DNA of 64,000 bases from CAZODA01 sp964578485 (GTDB lineage Bacteria; Bacteroidota; Bacteroidia; Bacteroidales; Marinilabiliaceae). The translations under genes were made by a program, and so were the position numbers. The notes under the pieces are model-generated. The model was not told the DNA's origin, did no database searches, and worked only from the letters and a program-made list of their open reading frames with translations. The stretch spans positions 48,668 to 112,667 of the forward strand of contig CAZODA010000007.1 in NCBI GenBank assembly GCA_964578485.1. The letters run 5' to 3'. Within the stretch, counting starts at the first letter, position 1, and every line of letters begins with the position of its first letter. Shown piece after piece: positions 45,436 through 55,029 of the stretch.

Positions 45436-46776
45436 ATGAAAAATCCTTTGAAACCGGTATTTCTAAATATGCTCTTCTACAGATTGATATGGGGCCTCTC
45501 TATCTTGTTTGTACTGGCATTTTTATGGGAGTTTCTATTTGTATTGGCATGGTCATGCTTAGCCTTGTTTGTTGGCTTGATTATAGTAGATGGTATAATT
45601 CTTTTTGGCCCAAAAACAAGTTCAAAAATTGAAGGCTCAAGAATTTTGCCGGAACGATTTTCAAATGGAGATGAAAACGAAGTAATACTGAAAATTAAAA
45701 GTAAATTTATTTTCCCGGCTTTGGCTGAAGTAAGAGATGAAATTCCCGTTCAATTCCAAATCCGTGATTTTAAACTAAACAAAAAACTTCTTCCGGGGAA
45801 AACAACAATCTTTAAATATAAGCTGAGACCTGTTGAAAGAGGTGAATATAAATTTGGAGCTTTTATAGTTTTCATAAAAGGTAGAATTGGACTATTTAGC
45901 CGCCGTTACAAATTTAACCAAAATGCCATTATAAAAACTTATCCCTCTTTTATACAAATGCGACAATTTGAAATAATGGCTATTAGTAACAGATTGACAG
46001 AGTTAGGAGTGAGGAAAATTAGAAAGCTCGGGCAACATTCAGAATTTGACCAAATTAGAAATTATATTAAAGGAGATGATGTAAGAACAATCAACTGGAA
46101 GGCTACTGCAAGAAAAGGACAATTAATGGTAAACCAATATCAAGATGAAAAATCACAACAAATATTTTCCCTTATAGACATGGGAAGAACAATGAAAATG
46201 CCATTTAATGGTATGACACTGTTGGATTATGCCATCAATACCAGCCTGATTATTTCAAATATTGCCTTACTAAAACATGATAAAGCAGGACTGATTACTT
46301 TTAATGAAAAGATACAGGCAATGCTGCCTGCACGGCGTGAAGGACAACAAATGAAGGTTATAATGGAAATTCTATATAAACAAGAAAGCGGATTTCTGGA
46401 ACATAACCTACATGCCTTGTATTCCCAAATTAAACATCGTATCTTCCAAAGAAGCCTGCTTATACTGTTCACTAATTTTGAAAGCCTTAATTCGGCACTT
46501 CGCGAATTACCGGTATTTAAAAAGCTGGCTACTAATCATTTGCTGATGATTGTCTTTTTTGAGAATGATGAAATATCAAAATTACGACAACAAAAATCTG
46601 ATAATACAGAAGATATATACAAACAAGCTATTGCTGAAAAATTTATCTATGAGAAAAAACAAATTGTAAAAGAATTTGAAAGAAACGGAATATATACCAT
46701 ACTCACCAAACCGGAAAACTTAAGCACTGAAACAATAAATCTCTACCTTGAATTTAAAGCAAAAGGGATAATTTGA
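45436..46776 (+). CDS. DUF58 domain protein (MoxR partner, vWA-like)
   Basis: A 446-residue membrane-anchored protein. Two TM helices near the N-terminus (about 10-60), a beta-rich region, then the DUF58 domain with its signature GDDVRTINWKATARKGQLMVNQY and a vWA-like fold containing SLIDMGRTMKMP (a MIDAS-like start). DUF58 proteins accompany MoxR ATPases and are thought to be their targets. The gene closes the six-gene cluster; 194 bp without features follow. Confidence 0.93.
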   Translation: MKNPLKPVFLNMLFYRLIWGLSILFVLAFLWEFLFVLAWSCLALFVGLIIVDGIILFGPKTSSKIEGSRILPERFSNGDENEVILKIKSKFIFPALAEVRDEIPVQFQIRDFKLNKKLLPGKTTIFKYKLRPVERGEYKFGAFIVFIKGRIGLFSRRYKFNQNAIIKTYPSFIQMRQFEIMAISNRLTELGVRKIRKLGQHSEFDQIRNYIKGDDVRTINWKATARKGQLMVNQYQDEKSQQIFSLIDMGRTMKMPFNGMTLLDYAINTSLIISNIALLKHDKAGLITFNEKIQAMLPARREGQQMKVIMEILYKQESGFLEHNLHALYSQIKHRIFQRSLLILFTNFESLNSALRELPVFKKLATNHLLMIVFFENDEISKLRQQKSDNTEDIYKQAIAEKFIYEKKQIVKEFERNGIYTILTKPENLSTETINLYLEFKAKGII

Positions 46777-46970
46777 TCTTCGAGCATACAAACAAAAGTA
46801 AGAACGCTATTCCCTAAAGTCTCCTTCATTGTTTGAATAAAAATACTTATAATACGCTTATAGAAATATAGTTGTAAGCATCCAATAACAGCTGATTTAT
46901 ATTTTAAAGGATATTAATTAGCTTTGTATAATTGATATCGAATTAAAACCTCTTACTTGTTAGTAATATC

Positions 46971-49220
46971 ATGCGACTCTTATTTTTATTAATCGCTTTT
47001 TTGAATTTCTTCCCCATCTTTTTTGAGGCAATAGCCCAAGAAAGCCATCCTACACTGGGATTAGTTCTTAGCGGTGGTGGAGCAAAAGGATTTGCACATA
47101 TAGGAGTGTTAAAAGTCCTTGAAGAAGCAGGAATTCGACCTGATTATATTACAGGAACAAGTATGGGAAGTATTATAGGAGGCTTGTATGCAATAGGATA
47201 TAATGCTTCAGAATTGGACTCCCTCGTAAGAACTACAAATTGGGAACAATTGTTATCTGATGCTATACCCCTTTCCGAAGTCCTTCCGGAAGAAAAACAC
47301 GATTATAACCGCTTTCATGTTGAATTTGATATCACAAAAGAAGGACTCAAAACCCCCGTAGGATTTATTGACGGCCATTCTATTACAGCTCTAATATCAG
47401 GATTGGCTATGCATACAGCAGGGATAAACTCATTCGACGAATTTCCTATACCATTTAAATGTGTAGCCGCCGACCTTGTTTCAGGAAATCAATTTGTATT
47501 TGAAAATGGAAGCTTAGCAACTGCATTACGCGCCAGTATGGCAATACCTTCAATATTTGCACCCGTTTTCCTCGATTCAATGATCTTGGTTGATGGTGGC
47601 GTGCTAAATAACTTTCCTGTTTTACTGTGTAAAAATATGGGAGCCGATATAATAATAGGAGTGCATGTAGGTACACCCGATGATATCAAATTTACCGACT
47701 TTAATACTCCTATAAGCGTACTTACCTCTGCTACAATGATAGGGAATAACCTGTCGCTTCGCTTGCAATCTCCATATGTCGATTATCTTATCACCCCCGA
47801 TATGAGCGCCTTCCATACTGCAAGTTTCTTCGATTCAGAAGATATTATTGCACAAGGGGAAATTGCAGCAAGAGCCATGCTACCGGAACTAATTGAATTA
47901 TCTGAAAAATTGAAAGTTAAAGAAACTGTAGCACTACCACGTACCGAAACAATTTTTGTAAGTCAAATCATTATAAATGGAATTGAAAGGACAACACAAC
48001 GATTCCTTTTAAGTAATCTCGGATTTGCTGTTGGAGATTCAATAACAACAGCTGATCTCGAAAAAGGAATAAGCCAGATAGTTGGAACACGCTACTATAA
48101 AGCAGTATCATATAAACTAACACCACAAAGAGAAGGAAGCCTGATTACAATACAGGTAAAAGAAGCAGAAAGATCGCAGTTTAAAGCATCTGTTCACTAT
48201 GATAATGTTTATAAAGCAGGATTGGTAACAAATTTTACACTGAGAAATATCTTACTACGAGGAAACCGACTTTCTACAACATTCGATATATCAGAAAAAC
48301 CAAGAATTAATACTTCTATTATTAATTATTTCGGACAAAATCAAAGAACAGCTTCTAAACTGAATTTTGATTACGAAAATAATTATATGCCGGTTCACTT
48401 AGAAGACGGAACAAAATATGGAATCTTCTCGCAAAACTATTTTAGCCTATCGGCAGGACTTACAACTTCGATTAAAACAAAATGGGAATTGAATGCTTTT
48501 GTGGAAACAGAACGGTCGGTTTTAGTCCGCCAAAGCGGATTCTATGAACTATTTTCATCAGGAGTAAAAAAATTTGGAAATTCTTTCCTTTCATCAAGTT
48601 TCGATGCCACACGTCACACACTTAACCATCAACATTTTCCTACAAAAGGAAGTAAGCTGTTTTTTCATTTTAAATTCTTCCTTGATTTTGATCAAGTATA
48701 TAAAGGAAACAAAGAGGGAAAACCTACAATAGAAGAGGGAATTAATATAGGAAACAAAAATGCCTTTTATTTTGCCTCTTGCTATCAACCATATCTATCC
48801 ATCTCACCTAAAATAGTATGGAATTCACGAATTAATGCCGTTTATGCCAGCTCACCTCTACCTGTAACAGCTCTAAGCTATGTAGGAGGAATGCCATACC
48901 ACCTGCGAAATAATGATGTGAGCTTTGCAGGACTTTCGTCAAGAGAGAAAATTGTGCAAAATTATCTCTTACTTGAAATGAATTTGAAATATCAAATTCA
49001 ACGTAAATTATATGCTTCTCTAATAATGAATGGGCTATTTTCCCAATCTGATACTCCGCCAATTATAGATTATGTAAGAGTTGGAAAAGGGGAGACAATA
49101 TTCGGATATGGATTACAGTTTGAATATTATAGCCTACTTGGACCTATTAGAATTGGAAGATCAGAGAGTATTCCTAGAAAAGGAGCAAGATGGTATTTGG
49201 GATTGGGATATAATTTTTAA
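46971..49220 (+). CDS. Patatin-like phospholipase with POTRA and BamA-type barrel (type Vd-like)
   Basis: A 749-residue exported protein. Signal peptide 1-22 (EAIAQE); patatin domain about 28-310 with oxyanion GGGAKG (35-40), nucleophile S64 in GTSMG and catalytic D208 in VDGGVLNNFP; one POTRA-like domain (about 325-405, IFVSQIIINGIERTTQRFLL); and a C-terminal Omp85 beta-barrel ending GLGYNF. This order matches type Vd autotransporters such as PlpD and FplA, where a lipase is carried to the cell surface by its own barrel. It probably hydrolyses phospholipids at the surface (inference). Monocistronic. Confidence 0.9.
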   Translation: MRLLFLLIAFLNFFPIFFEAIAQESHPTLGLVLSGGGAKGFAHIGVLKVLEEAGIRPDYITGTSMGSIIGGLYAIGYNASELDSLVRTTNWEQLLSDAIPLSEVLPEEKHDYNRFHVEFDITKEGLKTPVGFIDGHSITALISGLAMHTAGINSFDEFPIPFKCVAADLVSGNQFVFENGSLATALRASMAIPSIFAPVFLDSMILVDGGVLNNFPVLLCKNMGADIIIGVHVGTPDDIKFTDFNTPISVLTSATMIGNNLSLRLQSPYVDYLITPDMSAFHTASFFDSEDIIAQGEIAARAMLPELIELSEKLKVKETVALPRTETIFVSQIIINGIERTTQRFLLSNLGFAVGDSITTADLEKGISQIVGTRYYKAVSYKLTPQREGSLITIQVKEAERSQFKASVHYDNVYKAGLVTNFTLRNILLRGNRLSTTFDISEKPRINTSIINYFGQNQRTASKLNFDYENNYMPVHLEDGTKYGIFSQNYFSLSAGLTTSIKTKWELNAFVETERSVLVRQSGFYELFSSGVKKFGNSFLSSSFDATRHTLNHQHFPTKGSKLFFHFKFFLDFDQVYKGNKEGKPTIEEGINIGNKNAFYFASCYQPYLSISPKIVWNSRINAVYASSPLPVTALSYVGGMPYHLRNNDVSFAGLSSREKIVQNYLLLEMNLKYQIQRKLYASLIMNGLFSQSDTPPIIDYVRVGKGETIFGYGLQFEYYSLLGPIRIGRSESIPRKGARWYLGLGYNF

Positions 49221-49319
49221 ATTAACAAAATTAAAAATCTCTAAAGCCGCCACAGTATCTTAGTTTATTATTATTACTTTTGTGCATTCCAAATACTCAA
49301 TGATCAAAAACAATATCAA

Positions 49320-50339
49320 ATGATTAATAAAATTGAGTCACTCCAAAAAGAAATAAAGGAGTTAAAAGTATCAAATCCGAAAGAAGTTGAAGAACTTCGT
49401 ATTAAATACTTAAGCAAAAAAGGTGCTATAGCCCTGTTGTTTGAAGAGTTTAAAACTATACCTGCATCAGAAAAGAAAAGTATAGGAAAAGAATTAAATC
49501 TGCTGAAAAATGAAGCTACCCAAAAAATAAACCAACTAAAAGCAGAATTTGAACAGCAGAAAACAACAAGCGAAAAAACAGATCTTACACTCCCGGGAAC
49601 ATCATTCCCACTCGGAGGAAAACACCCCATTTCATTAGTGAAAAACCAAATTGTGGATATTTTTACGCGACTCGGGTTTACTATCTCTGAAGGACCTGAA
49701 ATTGAAGATGATTGGCATGTGTTTTCTGCCCTTAATTTTCCACCGGAACATCCTGCACGTGACATGCAAGACACATTTTTTATTCGTAAAGATCCTGATA
49801 TCCTCCTCCGTACTCATACCTCATCAGTGCAGGTTCGTGTAATGCAAAAGGAACAACCTCCTATAAGAGCAATATTCCCGGGAAGGGTATTTAGAAATGA
49901 AGCAATCTCGGCAAGAGCCCACTGCATATTCCATCAGGTGGAAGGATTATATATCGATGAAGAGGTATCTTTTGCCGACTTAAAACAAACCTTACTGTAT
50001 TTTGCTAAAGAGATGTTTGGACAAAATACCCAAATACGCTTAAGGCCTTCGTATTTCCCTTTTACCGAGCCATCAGCCGAAATGGATATATCCTGCTCCC
50101 TCTGTGGAGGCAAAGGATGTCTGATGTGTAAATATACAGGATGGGTTGAAATTCTTGGCTGTGGAATGGTGGATCCTAATGTACTGGAAAATTGTAATAT
50201 AGATAGTAAAAAATATACCGGCTTTGCATTCGGAATGGGAATAGAACGTATAGCTGTCTTAAAATATCAAATTAAAGATATAAGATTATTTTTCGAAAAT
50301 GATATACGCTTCCTTGAACAATTCAAAGCTGTTTTATAA
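49320..50339 (+). CDS. pheS: Phenylalanyl-tRNA synthetase alpha subunit
   Basis: A 339-residue PheS, catalytic subunit of the (alpha beta)2 PheRS. N-terminal coiled coil (about 1-85), then the class II core: HPISLVKNQIVDIFTRLGF, EIEDDWHVFSALNFPPEHPARD, motif 2 (PGRVFRNEAISARAHCIFHQVEGL), and motif 3 (GFAFGMGIERIAVLKY). A CSLCGGKGCLMCKYTG segment is a small cysteine-rich insertion seen in many PheS. pheT is not adjacent. Convergent with recX, 9 bp between. Confidence 0.97.
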   Translation: MINKIESLQKEIKELKVSNPKEVEELRIKYLSKKGAIALLFEEFKTIPASEKKSIGKELNLLKNEATQKINQLKAEFEQQKTTSEKTDLTLPGTSFPLGGKHPISLVKNQIVDIFTRLGFTISEGPEIEDDWHVFSALNFPPEHPARDMQDTFFIRKDPDILLRTHTSSVQVRVMQKEQPPIRAIFPGRVFRNEAISARAHCIFHQVEGLYIDEEVSFADLKQTLLYFAKEMFGQNTQIRLRPSYFPFTEPSAEMDISCSLCGGKGCLMCKYTGWVEILGCGMVDPNVLENCNIDSKKYTGFAFGMGIERIAVLKYQIKDIRLFFENDIRFLEQFKAVL

Positions 50340-50348
50340 GGTCACAAA

Positions 50349-50828
50349 TTAAAGAATTTGATCGAGAACAGTGAAAATTAAATCCATCTCAAAACCACGA
50401 GATGAAGCAAAACGTACCAAAGATGCCTTCTTTTTGTAGGCATCTTTTTCTTTGATGGTCTTTGCTCTTACCCGTAATATATGCTCAAGGATAGAGATAT
50501 ATTCATCACTGTTAATCATATCAAGTGCATCCTCAATTACTGAAGCAGATATTTTTTTATGCTTCAGATGATATCGAATCTTATGACGCCCCCAATTATT
50601 GAACCGTAATTTGTCACGAACAAAAAAACCGGTATAACGCTCCTCATTAATGTAGTTTTCATTATGCAATTTTTTAATGACCTCATCAATAATAGAAGGA
50701 GAAACACCCCACTGTACCAGCTTTTTTTCAATATCGGAAGAACAACGCTCCCGGCGAGCACATAAAGTGGCAGCACGATTAAAAGCTCTTGCAGCATCCA
50801 TAGAATATTTTCCTTGTTCCTTGCTCAT
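50349..50828 (-). CDS. recX: Regulatory protein RecX
   Basis: A 159-residue RecX with three-helix repeats (CARRERCSSDIEKKLVQWGV; NEERYTGFFVRDKLRFNNWGRHKIRYHL), which binds RecA filaments and limits their activity. The first ten codons (MSKEQGKYSM) come from the flanking repeat DNA (sequence similar to GCTCATTGCTCATTG), so the ancestral start may be the ATG at 50801, ten codons in. recA is not in the window. Confidence 0.88.
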   Translation of the reverse strand: MSKEQGKYSMDAARAFNRAATLCARRERCSSDIEKKLVQWGVSPSIIDEVIKKLHNENYINEERYTGFFVRDKLRFNNWGRHKIRYHLKHKKISASVIEDALDMINSDEYISILEHILRVRAKTIKEKDAYKKKASLVRFASSRGFEMDLIFTVLDQIL

Positions 50829-50998
50829 TGCTCATTGCCTATTGTTCCTTGTTAATCGTGCATTGTTAATTATTAATTGTTAATCGTTAATTGTCCATTG
50901 TTCTTGTTAATCGTGCATTGTTAATTATTAATTGTTAATCGTTCATCGTTAATTCTTCATCGTTAATTGTTCATTGTTAATTGTTAATCGTTAATTGA
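50820..50998. repeat. Degenerate tandem repeat (minisatellite) of GTTAATCGTT/ATTGTTAA units
   Basis: The stretch between recX and metH consists almost wholly of variants of the 9-12-mer ATTGTTAATCGT, with TTCATCGTTAA and TCATTG variants. It includes one exact 41-base direct repeat (50848-50888 and 50903-50943; period 55). It probably expands and contracts by slippage. The left end runs into the 5' end of recX. Confidence 0.9.
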
Positions 50999-51005
50999 AA
51001 TCATA

Positions 51006-54000
51006 TCAATAAGCCAAATTAAGGGGAAACCATTTTTCAAGCTCCTCAACAGCAACACCTTTTCTGGCAGCAAGATCCTGAACCTGATCTTTTTGTACTT
51101 TTCCCACACCAAAATAAAAAGCTTCAGGATGTGCAAGATAAATTCCGCTTACAGAAGCATTGGGATACATACTAAAATGCTCTGTTAATGTTATACCTGC
51201 ATTTTTTTCGGCAGAAAGCAAAGCAAAAAGAAATCCCTTTTCACTGTGATCGGGACAAGCCGGATAACCAAAAGCAGGCCGAATTCCAATATACTTTTCT
51301 CTTACAAGATTATCATGGTTAAATTCTTCATTTGGCGCATAAGCCCAAAATTCCCTTCTTACCCTAAAATGCATTAATTCAGCAAAAGCTTCTGCCAAGC
51401 GGTCGGCAAGTGATTTAAGCAATATGGCATCATAATCATTATTTTCTGCTTCAAATTTTTGCAGCCACCTTTCTATACCTTCACCCGCTGAAACAGCAAA
51501 AGCACCAATATAATCTTGAATTCCACTTTCTTTGGGAGCTACAAAATCAGAAAGACAATAATAATGCTCCTTCCCTTTTTTCTCTTGCTGTTCCCTAAGG
51601 AAATGAAAGCTTCCAAGTTTCTTTGTAACTTCCACAGGATCATAAACTTCTACATCATCACCAAGAGAATTTGCAGGAAACAAACCAATAACTCCCCTTA
51701 CACGAAGCATTTTATCTCTTTGAATTCTTTCAAGCATAAGCTGAGCATCTTTCCATAACTGAAGAGCTTCAACAGCTTTGTCTTTTAATGATTCAGAACT
51801 AAACTTGCTTAACCACTCATCTTCACTGATAGTTTTGTTAACCTGATCTATTTCTTTGTAGCTACCACTTATCCTCCAAGCATGGAAGAAAAATGTCCAA
51901 TCGATAAATGGTAAGATTTCATCTATCGGATAATCATTAAAAACGTGAATGCCGAGACGACTTGGCCTCACAAACTTAGAGTTGCTCCAGTTGATGCTGA
52001 ATTTCCTTTTCCTTGCCTCTCCAAGAGCTAAGTAAGTATGTTCTTTTTTTACTGAATTTGCTTCACGCAACTGCGCATATTCTTCCTTTATCTTACTAAT
52101 ATAATCATCCTTGTCCTTGTCAGATATCAAAGAAGCAACAATCTGTACACTCTGTGAAGCATCTTTCACATGAACAACGGGTGCTGAATAAGCAGGGGCA
52201 ACTTTTACTGCCGTATGAATGCGCGATGTGGTAGCCCCACCAATCAATAAGGGAATAGTCATTTTACGACGCTCCATCTCCTTTGCAACATTAACCATCT
52301 CCTCCAACGAAGGGGTAATTAAACCACTTAAGCCAATTATATCGGCTTCTTGGTCTATGGCATGCTCTAAGATTTTTTCTACAGGCACCATCACACCCAA
52401 ATCAATAATTTCATAATTGTTGCATGAAAGAATTACGGCAACAATATTTTTCCCAATATCATGAACATCACCTTTAACAGTTGCCATAACTATACGACCT
52501 GCACGGGAAGGGACTTCACCGGAAGCCCTTTTTTCCTCTTCAATAAAAGGCTGTAACCAAGCAACTGCCTTTTTCATTACTCTGGCGGTTTTGACTACCT
52601 GAGGAAGAAACATTTTACCCGAGCCAAACAACTCACCAACAATATTCATCCCATCCATTAAAGGACCCTCAATAATATCAAGTGAAAAAGAATAATTCTT
52701 CCGGGCTTCGCTGAGATCTTCAATAAGAAAATCATCTATTCCCCTGATCAATGAATAATGTAAACGCTTCTCAAGTTCTTGATTCCTCCATGCATTACGA
52801 TTATTATTAAGATCAAGGCCCGAAGCTTCCCTATGATAACTCTCCGCCTTGGCAATTAACCGTTCCGTTGCATCAGCATGTCGGTTCAAAACTACATCTT
52901 CAACCAACTTCAAAAGCTCAGCTTCTATTTCATCATAAATCTGCAACATACCGGGATTAACTATACCCATATCCATGCCGGCCTGAATGGCATGGTATAA
53001 AAAAACAGAATGTATGGCTTCACGAACGACATCATTCCCCCTAAATGAAAATGACAAATTGCTTACTCCTCCACTAACCTTAGCAAAGGGCAAATTCTCT
53101 TTAATCCATCGGGTAGCCTCAATAAAATCAACTGCATAATTATTATGCTCTTCAATGCCTGTGGCAATAGCCAAAATATTGGGATCAAAAATTATATCCT
53201 CAGGAGGGAAACCCACTGTTAAAGTTAAAAGATCGTAGGCACGCTTGCATATCTCAATACGACGTTCAAAAGTATCGGCCTGCCCCTTCTCATCAAAAGC
53301 CATTACTACAACAGCTGCTCCGTAATTATGAATTTTTGATGCCTCTTGTAAAAATACCTCCTCACCCTCTTTTAAACTTATGGAATTAACTACACATTTA
53401 CCCTGTAAACATTTAAGACCGGCTTCCAATACATCCCATCTTGAACTATCCAACATTACAGGCAAACGAGCAATCTCAGGCTCGGAAGCCATCAAATTTA
53501 AAAAAGAAACCATCTCTTTTTTAGCATCAAGCATGGCGTCATCCATATTAACATCTATAATCTGAGCGCCACCTTCAACCTGATCCTTAGCAACAGATAA
53601 AGCTTCTTCATATTTTTCCTCCCGAATAAGACGGGCGAATTTCTTGGATCCCGAAACATTAGTCCTCTCACCAATATTTACAAAATTAGTTTCCTTGCCT
53701 ATTACTAAAGGCTCCAAGCCACTTAGTCTGGTTGCAGGTTTAATTACAGGAGCTATGCGTGGAACAGAATCTTCCAACAAAGCTTTAAAAGATGCAATAT
53801 GATCAGGTGTGGTGCCGCAGCATCCACCAATTATATTTACCAAACCATCTTTTAAATATTCAATAATCTGCTTCGACATCTCCTCAGGAGTTTCATCATA
53901 CTCGCCAAATTGATTAGGCAAACCTGCATTGGGATAAGCGCTAATACGAAGAGATGTTTTACGACCCAATTCTGCAACATAAGAACGTAAATCTGATGCT

Positions 54001-54743
54001 CCAAAAGAACAGTTTAAACCAATAGAAAATAATGGTAGATGAGAAACAGAAATTAAAAATGCTTCTAAGGTCTGACCGGAAAGAGTGCGACCACTGGCAT
54101 CGGCGACAGTTACCGATACCATGATGGGGAAATTATCCAGCCCCCTGACTTTTAACTCATTATTAATAGCAAATAAAGCGGCTTTTGCATTTAATGTATC
54201 AAAAACTGTTTCAAGAAGTAATATGTCAACGCCTCCATCAAGCAAGCCCGAAATTTGTTCATGGTAAACTTTTACGAGATCATCAAAAGTAATGGCACGA
54301 AAGCCGGGATTAGCAACATCAGGAGATAAAGATGCAGTTTTATTGGTAGGACCAATTGCACCGGCTACAAAACGTTGTTGACCGTCTGCTGAATATTTGC
54401 GGGCTGCATTGGATGCCAACACGGCAGAAGCCTTGTTCATCTCATAAACATAGTCTTGTAAATTATAATCCGACTGAGATATACTATTGGAATTAAAAGT
54501 GTTGGTTTCAATAATATCACATCCTGCTTCAAGATATTGCTCATGAATATTTTGAATTATTTCTGGCTGAGTTAAAGATAAAATATCAATATTACCCTTT
54601 AAATCATAAGAATGATCAGAAAAAATAGAACCCCTAAAACCTTTTTCAGTCAATTTATAGTCCTGAATTAAACTCCCCATAGCACCATCAAGCAAAAGAA
54701 TCCGCTCTTCGGCAATTTGTGCCAACAATTCATTTTTACTCAT
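51006..54743 (-). CDS. metH: Cobalamin-dependent methionine synthase
   Basis: This 1245-residue, full-length, four-module MetH transfers the methyl group of methyl-tetrahydrofolate through cobalamin to homocysteine. The homocysteine domain has its zinc-binding cysteines in GLNCSFGAS (about 246) and GGCCGTTPDH (about 311). The pterin domain begins FVNIGERTNVSGSKKF. The B12-binding domain has DVHDIGKNIV (histidine ligand), and the C-terminal AdoMet reactivation domain has GIRPAFGYPACPDHSEK. No cobalamin or SAM riboswitch was recognised upstream, but the leader can form a two-level stem (54766-54838). Free-standing; metF is not in the window. Confidence 0.97.
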   Translation of the reverse strand: MSKNELLAQIAEERILLLDGAMGSLIQDYKLTEKGFRGSIFSDHSYDLKGNIDILSLTQPEIIQNIHEQYLEAGCDIIETNTFNSNSISQSDYNLQDYVYEMNKASAVLASNAARKYSADGQQRFVAGAIGPTNKTASLSPDVANPGFRAITFDDLVKVYHEQISGLLDGGVDILLLETVFDTLNAKAALFAINNELKVRGLDNFPIMVSVTVADASGRTLSGQTLEAFLISVSHLPLFSIGLNCSFGASDLRSYVAELGRKTSLRISAYPNAGLPNQFGEYDETPEEMSKQIIEYLKDGLVNIIGGCCGTTPDHIASFKALLEDSVPRIAPVIKPATRLSGLEPLVIGKETNFVNIGERTNVSGSKKFARLIREEKYEEALSVAKDQVEGGAQIIDVNMDDAMLDAKKEMVSFLNLMASEPEIARLPVMLDSSRWDVLEAGLKCLQGKCVVNSISLKEGEEVFLQEASKIHNYGAAVVVMAFDEKGQADTFERRIEICKRAYDLLTLTVGFPPEDIIFDPNILAIATGIEEHNNYAVDFIEATRWIKENLPFAKVSGGVSNLSFSFRGNDVVREAIHSVFLYHAIQAGMDMGIVNPGMLQIYDEIEAELLKLVEDVVLNRHADATERLIAKAESYHREASGLDLNNNRNAWRNQELEKRLHYSLIRGIDDFLIEDLSEARKNYSFSLDIIEGPLMDGMNIVGELFGSGKMFLPQVVKTARVMKKAVAWLQPFIEEEKRASGEVPSRAGRIVMATVKGDVHDIGKNIVAVILSCNNYEIIDLGVMVPVEKILEHAIDQEADIIGLSGLITPSLEEMVNVAKEMERRKMTIPLLIGGATTSRIHTAVKVAPAYSAPVVHVKDASQSVQIVASLISDKDKDDYISKIKEEYAQLREANSVKKEHTYLALGEARKRKFSINWSNSKFVRPSRLGIHVFNDYPIDEILPFIDWTFFFHAWRISGSYKEIDQVNKTISEDEWLSKFSSESLKDKAVEALQLWKDAQLMLERIQRDKMLRVRGVIGLFPANSLGDDVEVYDPVEVTKKLGSFHFLREQQEKKGKEHYYCLSDFVAPKESGIQDYIGAFAVSAGEGIERWLQKFEAENNDYDAILLKSLADRLAEAFAELMHFRVRREFWAYAPNEEFNHDNLVREKYIGIRPAFGYPACPDHSEKGFLFALLSAEKNAGITLTEHFSMYPNASVSGIYLAHPEAFYFGVGKVQKDQVQDLAARKGVAVEELEKWFPLNLAY

Positions 54744-55029
54744 TACAATTGATATATTTTATCTGAATTAGAAATAATTTTTTAAGGAAATAAAAAAAAT
54801 GTTCACCTAAAAGCAATCCCTTTAGGTCATTTCTAATTGAAATTCAAGATGAATTATTCAAAATTTTAATCAGCAAAGTTAAACATAAATTGTCCATTTT
54901 TTCAATTATGAAAAGAAAGCTTATCTAAGACCTTTTTTATGCCAAAGCTTTTTTTGTTATCTTCACATGCCGAATTTCTTTCTTAAAAGGAAAGTAGCTG
55001 AATTACGATTTTAACATAAAAACACTGTC
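54744..55029. other. Divergent intergenic region, metH / ABC transporter, with leader stem
   Basis: On the metH transcript AATTAGAAAT (54766-54775) and ATTTCTAATT (54829-54838) form an outer 10-bp stem around an inner ACCTAAA / TTTAGGT hairpin (54805-54811 and 54821-54827, 9-base loop). The structure ends about 22 bases before the metH start codon. The rest of the region shows nothing else. Confidence 0.5.

Noticed and set aside
50820..50998. CRISPR-like array between recX and metH
   Set aside because: The units are continuous variants of one short motif with no unique spacers and no cas genes; it is a minisatellite.
54744..55029. Cobalamin or SAM riboswitch upstream of metH
   Set aside because: No B12-box (GCCACTG-like) or SAM-I/SAM-II core could be found; only an unclassified stem.
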